A stretch of DNA of 64,000 bases from contig NZ_FCOK02000042.1 in NCBI RefSeq assembly GCF_001544555.2, positions 16,714 to 80,713 on the forward strand, in the 5' to 3' direction. Positions within the stretch are counted from its first letter, which is position 1. Every line of letters starts with the position of its first letter. The notes under the pieces were generated by a model. It saw nothing but the letters and a program-made list of their open reading frames with translations, ran no database searches and was not told where the DNA came from. Below, piece by piece: positions 7,995-17,152 of this stretch. Source of the stretch: Caballeronia udeis. GTDB taxonomy: Bacteria; Pseudomonadota; Gammaproteobacteria; Burkholderiales; Burkholderiaceae. Made by a program: the position numbers and the translations under genes.

Positions 7995-8243
7995 TCAATC
8001 CTTCATCGGGCGGCGATACAAACCGTCGAAGTCGTACTCGTCAAACACCATCTCGACCGCGTCGGAAAACGGAGGGTGATGTTCGGGGGACGGATAGCCG
8101 TTCTCGACCTTCACCGCGACGATAGTACGCGTGCCGATATCGGTGCAGCGCCAAAGCCCTGCTTCGGTGTAGAACTCTGTCCCGATTCGAAAATCGGAAT
8201 GAGCAAACGTCTCGGTGTCGGCATTGTTATCGGTTTCGGTCAT
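7995..8243 (-). CDS. Hypothetical protein, 82 residues
   Basis: Small acidic protein starting MTETDNNADTETFAHSDF and containing FRIGTEFYTEAGLWRCTDIG and IVAVKVEN, a beta-rich segment that looks like a small SH3-like barrel. No enzyme motif or signal peptide is present. ATG 8243 is chosen because the preceding in-frame residues up to 8525 are compositionally unlike protein. It is transcribed toward and probably with the TfoX-like gene. I do not recognise the family with certainty. Confidence 0.55.
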   Translation of the reverse strand: MTETDNNADTETFAHSDFRIGTEFYTEAGLWRCTDIGTRTIVAVKVENGYPSPEHHPPFSDAVEMVFDEYDFDGLYRRPMKD

Positions 8244-8557
8244 TGATCTTAAGCCCGTAGCTTGATTGTTGAATACGCCAATCATAAGCCATCGCTCCCT
8301 GCCAAAGATGGGGCAGCCACGTTTGCCGCCGTAGCGTTTGCGCTCTGCTTCCGCTTCCTCGGGGTCTTGCTGAAGTCGTCGCTGGTGGAGCGACGTATTG
8401 CTTTTCGGCGCGCGACATAGGGCCTGTCGATGACAGGCCCGACTCGTTTGATTTCGTCGCTTAGTCGTGCAAGGAGCACACGGGGGTTGGTTGCGTTTGA
8501 TTTTTGATCTAGTCGCCACCAGCACTGAACTTGCCCAACGAACACTGCGCGCAGCAC
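8244..8557. other. Intergenic region without a supported gene
   Basis: This 314 bp stretch lies between the 82-residue protein and the end of the ABC ATPase gene. All open frames are short and basic (for example frames rich in Arg, Lys and Ser) with no recognisable motif or ribosome site. It should contain the promoter of the 8243 gene; I see no convincing terminator or repeat. Confidence 0.5.
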
Positions 8558-9358
8558 CTAACTCGCAGCCGTGCGCATGGACCGGTATTCACGCCTGACA
8601 ATATCCATCAGCTCCGCGACCGACGTGCTCGCGGCCTCCCGCTCATACGTCACGCGGCCGCGTTGCATCAGCATGACGCGGTCCGCAATATCGAGCGTCT
8701 GGGCGTAGTTGTGCATGATCATGACAATGGACAGTCCCTGCTTTTCTTTCAGCCGCAGGATCAGGTCGATGATCAATCCCGCCTCGCGCGCACCCATCGC
8801 CGCCAGCGGTTCGTCGAGCAGCAGGATCCTCGCATTCGAATTGACGGCACGAGCAACGGCAATCGCCTGGCGCTGCCCACCTGAAAGCTGCTCGACAGGC
8901 AGGTCGACCGACGGCACATGCACGCCGATCTCTTCCAGGCATTCTTCCGCACGGCTGCGCATCGCGCGGTTATTCAACAGGCGAAACGGGCCGCGCCGCA
9001 CGATCTCCCGATTGAGAAACATGTTGTGATAAATGCTGAGCGAATTCGCCAGCGCGAGGTCCTGGTAAACACATTCAATGCCAAGCGACCGGGCGTGATC
9101 GACAGAGCGAAGCAGCGTTTCCTCGCCGCCTATAAATAGCTTGCCGCTGGTCTGCTGATGGAAGCCGGTGAGGATCTTGATCAGCGTCGACTTGCCTGCG
9201 CCGTTGTCGCCAAGCACGCCCAGAATCTCACCTTGCCTGAGCGTCAGCGACACGCCGTCGAGCGCGGTGACCGCGCCAAAACGCTTGACGATATCTTCGC
9301 CTCGCAACACCGGCGTGCCCGTTGTTTCCACCGATGCCGTGCCTGCTGCGTCGGCCAT
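8558..9358 (-). CDS. Sugar-type ABC transporter ATP-binding protein
   Basis: ATPase of 266 residues with one nucleotide-binding domain: Walker A GDNGAGKST at 50-58, Q-loop YQDLAL, signature LSGGQRQ, Walker B ILLLDEP and switch His in MIMHNYAQ. It belongs to the carbohydrate (RbsA/FrcA) branch but is single-domain like FrcA rather than the duplicated 500-residue RbsA type. ATG at 9358 shares its A with the permease stop (TGATG), so it is translationally coupled to that gene. It energises the permease at 9358-10359. The long open frame upstream of 9358 is a shadow of the permease. Confidence 0.9.
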   Translation of the reverse strand: MADAAGTASVETTGTPVLRGEDIVKRFGAVTALDGVSLTLRQGEILGVLGDNGAGKSTLIKILTGFHQQTSGKLFIGGEETLLRSVDHARSLGIECVYQDLALANSLSIYHNMFLNREIVRRGPFRLLNNRAMRSRAEECLEEIGVHVPSVDLPVEQLSGGQRQAIAVARAVNSNARILLLDEPLAAMGAREAGLIIDLILRLKEKQGLSIVMIMHNYAQTLDIADRVMLMQRGRVTYEREAASTSVAELMDIVRREYRSMRTAAS

Positions 9359-10359
9359 CACAGGTCTCCCTTGCGTGCGAGACGGGCGACGTGGATGTTG
9401 AAGATCATGGCCGCCAGGATTGCCGCGCCGAGAATCATGTTGAACGTGAACGCGTTGATGCCGATGAGCGTGAAGCCGTCGTTGAGTATGCCGAGGACTG
9501 CTGCGCCAATCAGCCCGCCGATGATCGTGCCCGAGCCGCCGGCGAGCGGCGTGCCGCCGATCACGGCGGCCGCGACCGCCAGGAACATGATCTGGTTGCC
9601 GCCTGCCTGGGGATCGATCGAGGTTATCCGGAAACCTTCCAGGATGCCGGTGAAACCGGCAAGCAGCGCGGCAATCACGAAGTTGCCCATTTTCAGGCGC
9701 TTGACGTGAATACCCGCTTCGCTCGCACCCAGCTGGTTCGCGCCCGCCGCGATGGTATGCAAGCCCCATCGCGTATGGCGAAGCAACACATGCATGACCG
9801 CCGCGATCGCGATCGTCCAGATGATTTCGCTGTAGCCCCACGCGCCCATGAACGCCGCAAAATTCGCCCCCTCCGGAGGCGACACCGGTGTGCCTCGCGA
9901 AATAGTCAGGGTAAATCCATTCACGAAGAACAGCGTGCCGAGCGTGGTGACGAAGGAGGGAATGCGCAGGTACACCGTCACCACGCCGTTGATCACGCCG
10001 ACCACGCCTGCCGCCAGCACGCCGGCCAGCAACGCGAGCCATGCGGGCGCACCCGTCTCGTTGGCGAAGTGCATGATGAACGGCGCGAACGCGAAGACCA
10101 TGCCGGCGGAAAGATCGATCTCCCCGCCGATCATCAGCATGATTTCGCCGCAGGCAATGATTGCGACCGGCGCGATGAACTGCGAGAGGTTTTCCAGGCT
10201 CGCGCTGGTCAGCAGGAAGTCATGGTTGGCCGTCTCGAAGTACGCGCTGAGGATCAGCGCGACCGCAAGGATGCGGATCTCGCTGGATCGCTTCAGCGCG
10301 CCCGGCCATAACCTTGGGCGCCGGCCACCAGGGCTTGCATCCGTCACGGGAGTCGTCAT
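9358..10359 (-). CDS. Sugar-type ABC transporter permease (RbsC/FrcC family)
   Basis: Inner-membrane protein of 333 residues with about ten hydrophobic segments, including PVAIIACGEIMLMIGGEIDL, the conserved region of BPD_transp_2 permeases that contacts the ATPase, and GANQLGASEAGIHVKRLK. It forms the channel for the binding protein encoded just upstream. The start overlaps the binding-protein stop by 4 bp and its stop overlaps the ATPase start, showing a tight three-gene operon. The substrate is probably a monosaccharide or polyol, by family only. Confidence 0.9.
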   Translation of the reverse strand: MTTPVTDASPGGRRPRLWPGALKRSSEIRILAVALILSAYFETANHDFLLTSASLENLSQFIAPVAIIACGEIMLMIGGEIDLSAGMVFAFAPFIMHFANETGAPAWLALLAGVLAAGVVGVINGVVTVYLRIPSFVTTLGTLFFVNGFTLTISRGTPVSPPEGANFAAFMGAWGYSEIIWTIAIAAVMHVLLRHTRWGLHTIAAGANQLGASEAGIHVKRLKMGNFVIAALLAGFTGILEGFRITSIDPQAGGNQIMFLAVAAAVIGGTPLAGGSGTIIGGLIGAAVLGILNDGFTLIGINAFTFNMILGAAILAAMIFNIHVARLARKGDL

Positions 10360-11444
10360 CCCTTGATCGCACCCGTGCGCGGCACAATCTGCGGTTTCGT
10401 GCTCTTGCCTTCATAGCGCGTCTCCGTGTTCAGGTACGGGTCGACCGTACCCTTGGTGACGAACTTCAGGCCCGTGTTGATATTGGCCGGTCCGACCAGT
10501 CCCCCCGAGGCCAGGAAAACGAAGGCTTCGACCACGGTATAAAAACCTTGCACGTAAGGTTGCTGATCGATCGTGAAGTCGAGGAAACCATCGTGGATCA
10601 GCTCGACGGTGCGCGGCAACAAATCGAAGCCGCCGCCGTGCACGCCCTTGGAAGGCAGGTTCGAATCCTTCATGACCTGGGCGACGCCCTGGGTGCTGCC
10701 TGCATCGACGGCGAACATGCCTTTCAAATCCTGATGCCCCAGGTAGAACGACTTGATCTTCGAGAGTTCCTCGTTGACGGTCGCCCCGGTCGCAATGGTT
10801 TGCGCGTCGATTTTCTTGCCTGATTTCTTGATTGCATCGAGTGCACCGTCAAGGCGCGGCTGGATGTTGAGCTGACCAGGCGTTGCGATAAATAGCGCGA
10901 CGAGGCCGCTGTCCACCAGGCTGACAATGCGCTCGCCCATCTGATAACCCGACAGGTACAGATCCTGGCCTATATACGCGAGGCGCGGGTTGGTGCTGCC
11001 GCTGGGGGCATCGGCGTTGTATGCAAATACCGGAATGCCCGCGTCGAGCGCTTTCTGGATCGGCGTGTCGAATGCCTTGGGGTCGACGATAGGCACCGCA
11101 ATGGCGTCGGCCTTGGCGGCAATGGCCGCGTTGACCGCATTGACCATCTCGGCCACGTCGGCGTTGGCCGAGCCGGTCCATTGGTAATCGAAACCCAGCA
11201 AACCGGCCGCGTCCTGAATGCCGTATTGCGTGGGAACGAAGAACGGGTTGGTCGTGACGTGATTGACGAATACGATCTTCCAGCGCTTGTGGGCTGGAAA
11301 CGGACTGGCTTCCGCGGCTTGCGCCGGTGTGATCGCGCCGCCTAGCAGCGCCAGCGCCGCAGTCAGGCCAGCGCCTTGCAACAACCCGCGACGCACGCTT
11401 TGTACTTCACCCGGGTCTTCCCGATCTTGCGCCATGTCCGCCAT
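10356..11444 (-). CDS. Sugar-type ABC transporter substrate-binding protein
   Basis: Periplasmic protein of 362 residues. The N-terminus has a twin-arginine-like signal (SVRRGLLQGAGLTAALALLG then PAQA). The mature part is a Peripla_BP_4 fold: WKIVFVNHVTTNPFFVPTQY, AIAAKADAIAVPIVDPKAF, GIPVFAYNADAP and the interdomain segment MFAVDAGSTQGVAQVM. It captures the substrate and delivers it to the RbsC-like permease. It is the first gene of the operon; no regulator is adjacent, and the 528 bp upstream region should hold the promoter. The sugar cannot be named from sequence. Confidence 0.88.
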   Translation of the reverse strand: MADMAQDREDPGEVQSVRRGLLQGAGLTAALALLGGAITPAQAAEASPFPAHKRWKIVFVNHVTTNPFFVPTQYGIQDAAGLLGFDYQWTGSANADVAEMVNAVNAAIAAKADAIAVPIVDPKAFDTPIQKALDAGIPVFAYNADAPSGSTNPRLAYIGQDLYLSGYQMGERIVSLVDSGLVALFIATPGQLNIQPRLDGALDAIKKSGKKIDAQTIATGATVNEELSKIKSFYLGHQDLKGMFAVDAGSTQGVAQVMKDSNLPSKGVHGGGFDLLPRTVELIHDGFLDFTIDQQPYVQGFYTVVEAFVFLASGGLVGPANINTGLKFVTKGTVDPYLNTETRYEGKSTKPQIVPRTGAIKG

Positions 11445-11972
11445 GTCCCTTCTCCCGTTTCGTAGTTTTTGAACACCTCATTGCACCTGACGGCGCGGGC
11501 CGGGAAAGCGCCGGTGCCGGGCGTCGGTACGCTCCGTGAAACGCGCATGCGCAAGCACACGCACGGTCGAATGACGACGTATCGAAATGCTAGAACAGGC
11601 ACTTGACCAATTAATCAATGTATACCCTTAACTAGTCCGACTATTTTGAAAAGCGGGTTGAGGGCGGGGGCGTTCTGCGATGACCGGAGGCAGTTCAATA
11701 GATGGGAGGTGTGCTGGTGAGCCCAGTATTTGGGAACTCCGCGCCGTCTGCCCGGGTTGTATTTTGTTGATCTGCCTGACGGTATCGCTTTCGGAATGGT
11801 TGCAAATTCCGGGCGGGGTTGCGTCGTTCAGGGGTGTTCGCTTGCCGATTTATAAATATATGTAGTACTCCGTATATCGTCCGTGCGTTGTTGCCGTAAT
11901 CAGTTGCCGCTCGCAAAGGCAAGTCGAATTCCTGGTCTCGCCGCGGCGATGTTTACCGAGTCCTGGGGAGCA
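11445..11972. other. Intergenic region with probable promoter, no gene supported
   Basis: This 528 bp stretch separates two leftward operons. The right part carries no recognisable coding frame. AT-rich segments at about 11605-11650 (around GTATAC) and 11845-11880 (TTATAAATATATG and GTATATCG) are the most promoter-like sequences in it. The first probably serves the leftward sugar-transporter operon. No strong terminator for the ATPase gene ending at 11973 is visible. Confidence 0.4.
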
Positions 11973-12698
11973 TCAATGCAGTATCTTGGCGAGAAAATCC
12001 TTCGCGCGATCGGACTTCGGGTTTGCGAAAAAATCTTCCTTCCTGTCGTCCTCGACGATGAGGCCCTTGTCCATGAAAATCACGCGGTGCGCGACCTTTC
12101 GCGCAAAGCCCATTTCGTGAGTGACGCACATCATCGTCATGCCTTCCTGCGCGAGTTCGACCATCACATCGAGCACTTCGTTGATCATCTCGGGGTCTAG
12201 TGCAGACGTCGGTTCGTCGAACAGCATCGCGATCGGGTCCATCGACAGCGCACGTGCAATCGCGACCCGTTGCTGCTGGCCGCCCGACAGTTGACCCGGA
12301 AACTTGTTCGCATGCGCGCTCAGCCCGACTCGGTCCAGCAGTTTTAACGCCTTCACCGCGGCTTCGTCCTTCGAACGGCCAAGCACCTTGATCTGCGCCA
12401 ACGTCAGGTTTTCAGTGATCGACAGATGCGGGAACAGTTCGAAGTGCTGGAACACCATGCCCACTTTCGAGCGCAGCTTCGAGAGGTTGGTCTTCCGGTC
12501 ACCGACCGACTGGCCGTCGATCGTGATCGCACCTTCCTGGAACGGCTCAAGGCCGTTCACCGCTTTGATCAGGGTGGACTTGCCTGAACCCGACGGGCCG
12601 CACACCACGACCACTTCCCCTTTTTTGACTTCTGTCGTGCAGCCGGTCAGCACCTGGAAAGGGCCGTACCACTTTGAAACATTGTTGATTGAGATCAT
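11973..12698 (-). CDS. Polar amino-acid ABC transporter ATP-binding protein (GltL/HisP type)
   Basis: ATPase of 241 residues, the usual length for the family. Walker A GPSGSGKST at 34-42, Q-loop VFQHFELFPHL, signature LSGGQQQRVAIARAL, Walker B AMLFDEPTSALDPEM and switch His in VTHEMGFA. Start 12698 (MISINNV) has GGA seven bases upstream; the ATG at 12710 sits directly on the AGGA motif. It is the last gene of a leftward series with two HisQM-type permeases. No substrate-binding protein of this family is adjacent, unlike the usual arrangement. Confidence 0.9.
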   Translation of the reverse strand: MISINNVSKWYGPFQVLTGCTTEVKKGEVVVVCGPSGSGKSTLIKAVNGLEPFQEGAITIDGQSVGDRKTNLSKLRSKVGMVFQHFELFPHLSITENLTLAQIKVLGRSKDEAAVKALKLLDRVGLSAHANKFPGQLSGGQQQRVAIARALSMDPIAMLFDEPTSALDPEMINEVLDVMVELAQEGMTMMCVTHEMGFARKVAHRVIFMDKGLIVEDDRKEDFFANPKSDRAKDFLAKILH

Positions 12699-12795
12699 CG
12701 TGAAATCCATTCCTGGTTGGGCTTCGTGGAACAAAACCACGTAGCGTCGAGGCAGCATGGCCATGTCGCCGGCGGCAGAGTTACCGCTGGCTGTG

Positions 12796-13452
12796 TCACC
12801 GGTGTGCCTGCGCGTGTTGCAACTGCTGCAGCCGCCGCGCATACAGCGTCAGCGGGAAGCACATGGCGAAGTACAGCAGGGCGACCATTCCGTAGATCGG
12901 AAACGGGCGGAACGCGGTATTGGTAATCATCGAGCCGGTCTTCGTCAGTTCGATGAATCCAATGATCGACGTCAATGCCGTGCTCTTGACGATCTGCACC
13001 AGAAAACCGACGGTCGGCGCGACCGCGATCTTTCTCGCCTGCGGCCACACGATATAGCGCAACTGCTGGCCAAACGTCATGCCGAGACTCGCGCCTGCCG
13101 CCCATTGGCCGCGCGGCACCGCTTCAACGCAACCGCGCCAGATATCGGCGAGATACGCGCTGGTATAGAGCGTCAGCGTGACGGTGGCGGCAACCCACGG
13201 CGACACTTCCACGCCCAGCAACGGCAGGCCGAAGAAGGCGAGGAACAACTGCATCACCAGCGGCGTGCCCTGGAATAGCTCGACATAGAGCGAGACCACA
13301 CGGCGCAGCCATGGCAGGGGCGACACGCGCATTGCGAGCAGCACGAGCCCGACAGCACCGCCGCAGACGAAAGCGATCAGCGACAGCAACACGGTCCAGC
13401 GCGCGGCGAGCAGCAGATTGCGCGCGATATCCCACAGCGTGAATTCGGTCAT
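12796..13452 (-). CDS. Polar amino-acid ABC transporter permease 2
   Basis: Permease of 218 residues with about five membrane segments and the HisMQ signature ELFQGTPLVMQLFLAFFG near the N-terminal third and the EAA-type loop EAVPRGQWAAGASLGMT. It pairs with the permease at 13449-14207 to form the heterodimeric channel. The start overlaps the upstream permease stop by 4 bp. ATG 13452 has GGAGCG upstream. Likely substrate class is polar or basic amino acid; the neighbouring arginine-catabolism genes suggest arginine or a guanidino compound, which is inference. Confidence 0.88.
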   Translation of the reverse strand: MTEFTLWDIARNLLLAARWTVLLSLIAFVCGGAVGLVLLAMRVSPLPWLRRVVSLYVELFQGTPLVMQLFLAFFGLPLLGVEVSPWVAATVTLTLYTSAYLADIWRGCVEAVPRGQWAAGASLGMTFGQQLRYIVWPQARKIAVAPTVGFLVQIVKSTALTSIIGFIELTKTGSMITNTAFRPFPIYGMVALLYFAMCFPLTLYARRLQQLQHAQAHR

Positions 13453-14207
13453 TGTGGGCGCTCCGTTGCCAGTGTCTGGGAGCGACGCGAGGCGAACCAG
13501 GTCCACCCGTTGCGCCAGTTGGACCGCACAACCGGCGTGCGTGCCGAGCGTCCGGCAAAAAGGCCGCGGCCCAGCCGGTTCAGCAGTTGACGCAAGACGA
13601 TCGACAGGAACAGATAGGTCGCGGTGACGATCAGGTAGCTCTCGAACGAGCGGAAGTTACGCGACTGGATGAAGTCGGCCGCAGACGTCAGGTCGGGCAC
13701 GGAGATCTGCGAGACCACGGCGGAGCCGAGCATCACGATCAACACCTGGCTCAGGAGCGCTGGAAACACATTCGCCAGCGCCTGCGGCAGCACCACGTGG
13801 CGGAACACCTGGCGTCCCTGCAAGCCCAGCGCCTGCGCTGCCTGCACCTGGCCACGCGGAATCGAGTCGATGCCCGCGCGGACGATTTCGGTCGCATAGG
13901 CGCCGAGATTGACCGTCATCGCGAGGATTGCAGCTTGCATTTCGTTGATATGGATGCCGAGACCCGGCAGCCCGAAAAACACAAAGAACAGCTGCACGAG
14001 GAACGGCGTGTTGCGTATCAGCTCGACGTACGTTGCGATCAGCGTCCGGGCCCAACGGGGGCCGGCGACGCCGATGCTTGCGCCTGCGATACCGACAAAG
14101 CCGCCGAGTACCGTCGATACAGCAGTGAGCCAGAGAGTGACGGCGACGCCCCGCGCGAGCATGCCCGCGTAGATGCCGAAGCCGCTGAAATCGAACACAT
14201 AGGTCAT
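13449..14207 (-). CDS. Polar amino-acid ABC transporter permease 1
   Basis: Permease of 252 residues with the family signature TYVELIRNTPFLVQLFFVFF and the ATPase-contact loop DSIPRGQVQAAQALGLQGRQ. It starts 51 bp downstream of the PotA-type ATPase gene and is co-oriented with it, so the two transport systems may share one transcript. The C-terminal 30 residues (GRSARTPVVRSNWRNGWTWF) extend past the last membrane segment into the next gene's leader. Together with the gene at 12796 it forms a complete channel, but a cognate binding protein is missing. Confidence 0.88.
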   Translation of the reverse strand: MTYVFDFSGFGIYAGMLARGVAVTLWLTAVSTVLGGFVGIAGASIGVAGPRWARTLIATYVELIRNTPFLVQLFFVFFGLPGLGIHINEMQAAILAMTVNLGAYATEIVRAGIDSIPRGQVQAAQALGLQGRQVFRHVVLPQALANVFPALLSQVLIVMLGSAVVSQISVPDLTSAADFIQSRNFRSFESYLIVTATYLFLSIVLRQLLNRLGRGLFAGRSARTPVVRSNWRNGWTWFASRRSQTLATERPQ

Positions 14208-14257
14208 GGCGGGTTGCTCATGGTCAGGTGAGGGCAGTTAAATCTAATGAAACCGGC

Positions 14258-15331
14258 TCAATGAAGCGGGCGCGCCGCGATCAGCTTGCAGGCGTGCGCG
14301 GGCAATTCGGCCAGCACGGGCATGCCTAGCGTAAGGCCGGGCGTTTCGCGTTGCGTGGTGGCGGCTGTCAGCGTGAAGCCCGCGCAGTCGATCGTCGCTT
14401 CCAGCGTGGCGCCGACGTCGCGGATAAACGTGATCGTACCCGCGAGACAGTTAGGATCACTGGTGGTCGAGACATGCTTCACGCAGACATCTTCGGGGCG
14501 GATCAGCAGGCGGATGTCCGCCGTGGATTCCGGCGCCCATACGCGATCAGCCACGACGATCTGCTGGCCGCCCGGCAACTGCACGCCGCCGCGTCCGTCA
14601 TGCGTGACCGGAAGGATGTTGCCGAGCCCGATGAAGTCGGCGACGAACTCGCTGACCGGGTTCCGGTAGATGTCGAGTGGCTTGCCGACCTGCGCAATGC
14701 GGCCTTTTTCCATCACGACGATCTCGTCGGCCATCGTCATTGCTTCGCGCTGATCGTGCGTGACCATGATCGTCGTGATGCCAAGGCGCTGCTGCAGCAG
14801 GCGGATTTCGACCTGCATTGCTTCGCGCAGCTTGGCGTCGAGTGCGGAGAGCGGTTCGTCGAGCAGCAACAGTTTTGGCGACGACGCTATCGCACGCGCG
14901 ATCGCCACGCGTTGACGCTGTCCCCCGGACAGTTGCGTGACCGGCCGGTTCGCCATGTGCGGCAGCTGGATCAGTTCGAGCAGTTCAGCGACGCGGCGCC
15001 CTTGTGCAGCCTTGCCCATTTTCCGAAGCCGCAGCGGATACGCGATATTTTCGGCTACGCTCATGTGCGGAAACAGCGCCAGCGACTGGAACACCATGCC
15101 GAAGTCGCGCTGGTTCGCCGGCAAGTGGGTGATGTCGCGGCCCGCGAAAGTCACGCTGCCGGAGCTGGGTGTCTCGAGCCCCGCGATCATGCGCAGCAAG
15201 GTCGTCTTGCCACAGCCGGACGGGCCGAGAAAGCAGACCAGCTTGCCGTCCGGTACGCTCAGGTCGACGTGGTCGACGGCGTACGCGGCGTTGAAGCGCT
15301 TGGTCACGGCCTGGAGTGTCAGATGAGTCAT
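14258..15331 (-). CDS. Spermidine/putrescine-type ABC transporter ATP-binding protein (PotA-like)
   Basis: ATPase of 357 residues: Walker A GPSGCGKTT, Q-loop VFQSLALFPHMSV, signature LSGGQRQRVAIARAI, Walker B LLLLDEPLSALD and switch His in VTHDQREAMT, followed by a C-terminal TOBE-type regulatory domain from about residue 270 (DIRLLIRPEDV). ATG 15331 has AAGGAAAC upstream; the ATG at 15382 lies too far out for the family. It energises the two permeases just upstream (15357-17152). The family imports polyamines, opines and similar cations. Confidence 0.9.
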   Translation of the reverse strand: MTHLTLQAVTKRFNAAYAVDHVDLSVPDGKLVCFLGPSGCGKTTLLRMIAGLETPSSGSVTFAGRDITHLPANQRDFGMVFQSLALFPHMSVAENIAYPLRLRKMGKAAQGRRVAELLELIQLPHMANRPVTQLSGGQRQRVAIARAIASSPKLLLLDEPLSALDAKLREAMQVEIRLLQQRLGITTIMVTHDQREAMTMADEIVVMEKGRIAQVGKPLDIYRNPVSEFVADFIGLGNILPVTHDGRGGVQLPGGQQIVVADRVWAPESTADIRLLIRPEDVCVKHVSTTSDPNCLAGTITFIRDVGATLEATIDCAGFTLTAATTQRETPGLTLGMPVLAELPAHACKLIAARPLH

Positions 15332-15356
15332 GATGTTTCCTTGAATTCTTGCGTGC

Positions 15357-16226
15357 TCAGAGCGCGACACCTTCGTCGCCAATCAGTTTTTCAAGCAGCC
15401 ATATCAGCGCAAAGTCGATGGCAACAATAAAGACGGCAAACGAAAACACGGTCGGGTCGAGCGACGACACCGTGCGGCTGTAGAGCCACACCGGCAGCGT
15501 CATCGTATTGATGCCGTACAGGAAGAACGTCACCGTGAACTCGTTGAACGAGATGATGAACGCGAACAGCATGCCGGCCAGGATGCCGGGGCGCATCAGC
15601 GGCAACACCACGTCGAACATGGCGCGGCGCGGGCTCGCGCCCATCACGCAAGCGGCTTCTTCGAACTCCGGGCCGATCGATGCCGCCGACGCTGCGCAGT
15701 TCTTAACCGTGAACGGCAGTGCGAGAATCACGTGCGCAATGATGAGCCGGAACACGCCGAGTTCCACGGGCAGTACGTTGAAGACCAGCAGCAGCGACAG
15801 CCCGAGCATCACCAGCGGGTAGACAAGCGGCAGCGCGACGAGCTGTTCGACGGCCGACTTGCCTCGAAACCGGTAGCGACTCAACGCATACGCGGCGGGC
15901 ACCGAGACCAGCGTAGCAATGATCATTGTCGACACCGCGACGATCAGGCTCGTCGTCAGCGCGGTACCCATGGAAAGCACGTCGCTTGCATCGGGCGAGA
16001 CGAAGCTGTGCCATGCCGCGCGATACCACTGGAGGCTGTAGCCGGGTGGTGGGAATTCCAGCGTGTCCGAAGCACTGAACGACATCAGGATCATCGTCAG
16101 GATCGGCAGGGCGGCAAGGAAGAGGACAATGCCCGCGAGCAACGCCGCAGGCCTGCCGAGCCGGCCCGGCATGGTCGCGGGCAGGAGCCGTGCGCGCGTT
16201 GGGAGCGAATTGACGGGGGTGCTCAC
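15357..16226 (-). CDS. Spermidine/putrescine-type ABC permease (PotC-like)
   Basis: Inner-membrane protein of 289 residues with six hydrophobic segments; the EAA loop is EEAACVMGASPRRAMFDVVL. It starts at a GTG overlapping the stop of the PotB-like gene by 4 bp and ends 25 bp before the PotA-like start. Its long cytoplasmic N-terminus (TPVNSLPTRARLLPATMPGR) is somewhat unusual. It forms the channel with the 16223-17152 product. Confidence 0.88.
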   Translation of the reverse strand: MSTPVNSLPTRARLLPATMPGRLGRPAALLAGIVLFLAALPILTMILMSFSASDTLEFPPPGYSLQWYRAAWHSFVSPDASDVLSMGTALTTSLIVAVSTMIIATLVSVPAAYALSRYRFRGKSAVEQLVALPLVYPLVMLGLSLLLVFNVLPVELGVFRLIIAHVILALPFTVKNCAASAASIGPEFEEAACVMGASPRRAMFDVVLPLMRPGILAGMLFAFIISFNEFTVTFFLYGINTMTLPVWLYSRTVSSLDPTVFSFAVFIVAIDFALIWLLEKLIGDEGVAL

Positions 16227-17152
16227 GCGGATGGCTCCTTGAGACGTTGGGTGTGGCGCACGAGGCTCTGGGAGATCGCCATGACCGCGAGCGTGGCGAC
16301 CATCAGCACCACACCGGAGGCGGAGGCCGCCGGCCAGTTCAGCAGCGGCGAGACCTCGTCATGCACCAGCACGGCGAGCATCGGCACGCGCCGGCCGCCG
16401 AGCAGCAGCGGCACGGCAAACGCGCTTGCGTTGTAAGCGAACACGAGCAGCGCGCCCGATACAAGCCCTGGCATCGCGAGGGGCAACATGATGTGACGCA
16501 GCGTCTGCCAGCGCGTTGCACCGAGCGTTGCAGCGGCTTCCTCGTACGAAAGCGACACGGCGCGCATGGCACTGGACAATGGCAGCACGGCGAGCGGAAA
16601 CGCGGTCTGGATCAAGCCGAGCAGCACGCCATGCTCACGATAAAGCCATTGCATCGGACGCTGGATCACGCCGCTTGCGAGCAATGCGTGATTGAGCAAA
16701 CCTGCCGGACCGAGGATCACGAGCCAGCCATAGCCTTGCAGCAGCAGATTGACGAGCAGCGGCAACAGCACGCCCGCCAGCAGCAAGCGCCGCGCCAGCC
16801 GCGACTCCGTGCGCGCCATGGCAAGCGCGACCGGAATCGCCAGCAGCACCGCGCACACCATGCTCTGAAACGCGAGCCGCAGCGTAAGCCACAGCGCCTT
16901 CAGGAAATACGAATCGGCGAGGTTCGCGTAGTTCTGCAGCGTGAACCCGTGCCACTCGTCGCCTTGCGCACCGAAGCTCATGCGCAGGACCACGAGGGCC
17001 GCCGCCGCGAGCACCGCGAGAAACGCGAGGATCGGGGCGAGCAGCAGCCACGGCCGCGCAGGGCCAAGCGCGGCTCCGGATCCGGGGGCAACCGGCTGGT
17101 CCGGCGCCCCCGGTCCGGCGCGCTGCGAAGAGAGTTCAGCCATCGTGGTCAT
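16223..17152 (-). CDS. Spermidine/putrescine-type ABC permease (PotB-like)
   Basis: Permease of 309 residues with a Pro/Gly/Ala-rich cytoplasmic start, then six membrane spans beginning WLLLAPILAFLAVLAAAALV. The EAA loop EEAAATLGATRWQTLRHIM marks the ATPase contact. ATG 17152 overlaps the TGA of the binding-protein gene (ATGA), favouring it over 17185 and 17143. Together with 15357-16226 it forms the membrane channel of a complete PotABCD-type importer. Confidence 0.88.
   Translation of the reverse strand: MTTMAELSSQRAGPGAPDQPVAPGSGAALGPARPWLLLAPILAFLAVLAAAALVVLRMSFGAQGDEWHGFTLQNYANLADSYFLKALWLTLRLAFQSMVCAVLLAIPVALAMARTESRLARRLLLAGVLLPLLVNLLLQGYGWLVILGPAGLLNHALLASGVIQRPMQWLYREHGVLLGLIQTAFPLAVLPLSSAMRAVSLSYEEAAATLGATRWQTLRHIMLPLAMPGLVSGALLVFAYNASAFAVPLLLGGRRVPMLAVLVHDEVSPLLNWPAASASGVVLMVATLAVMAISQSLVRHTQRLKEPSA

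Noticed and set aside
9359..10042. N-terminal extension of the sugar ABC ATPase into the permease gene
   Set aside because: The open frame continues only because of GC bias; TGATG coupling and the family start at 9358 define the gene.
9322..10311. Rightward 329-codon frame across the sugar permease
   Set aside because: Highly charged repeats of Arg, Asp, Glu and His typical of antisense GC-rich frames; the permease on the other strand is clear.
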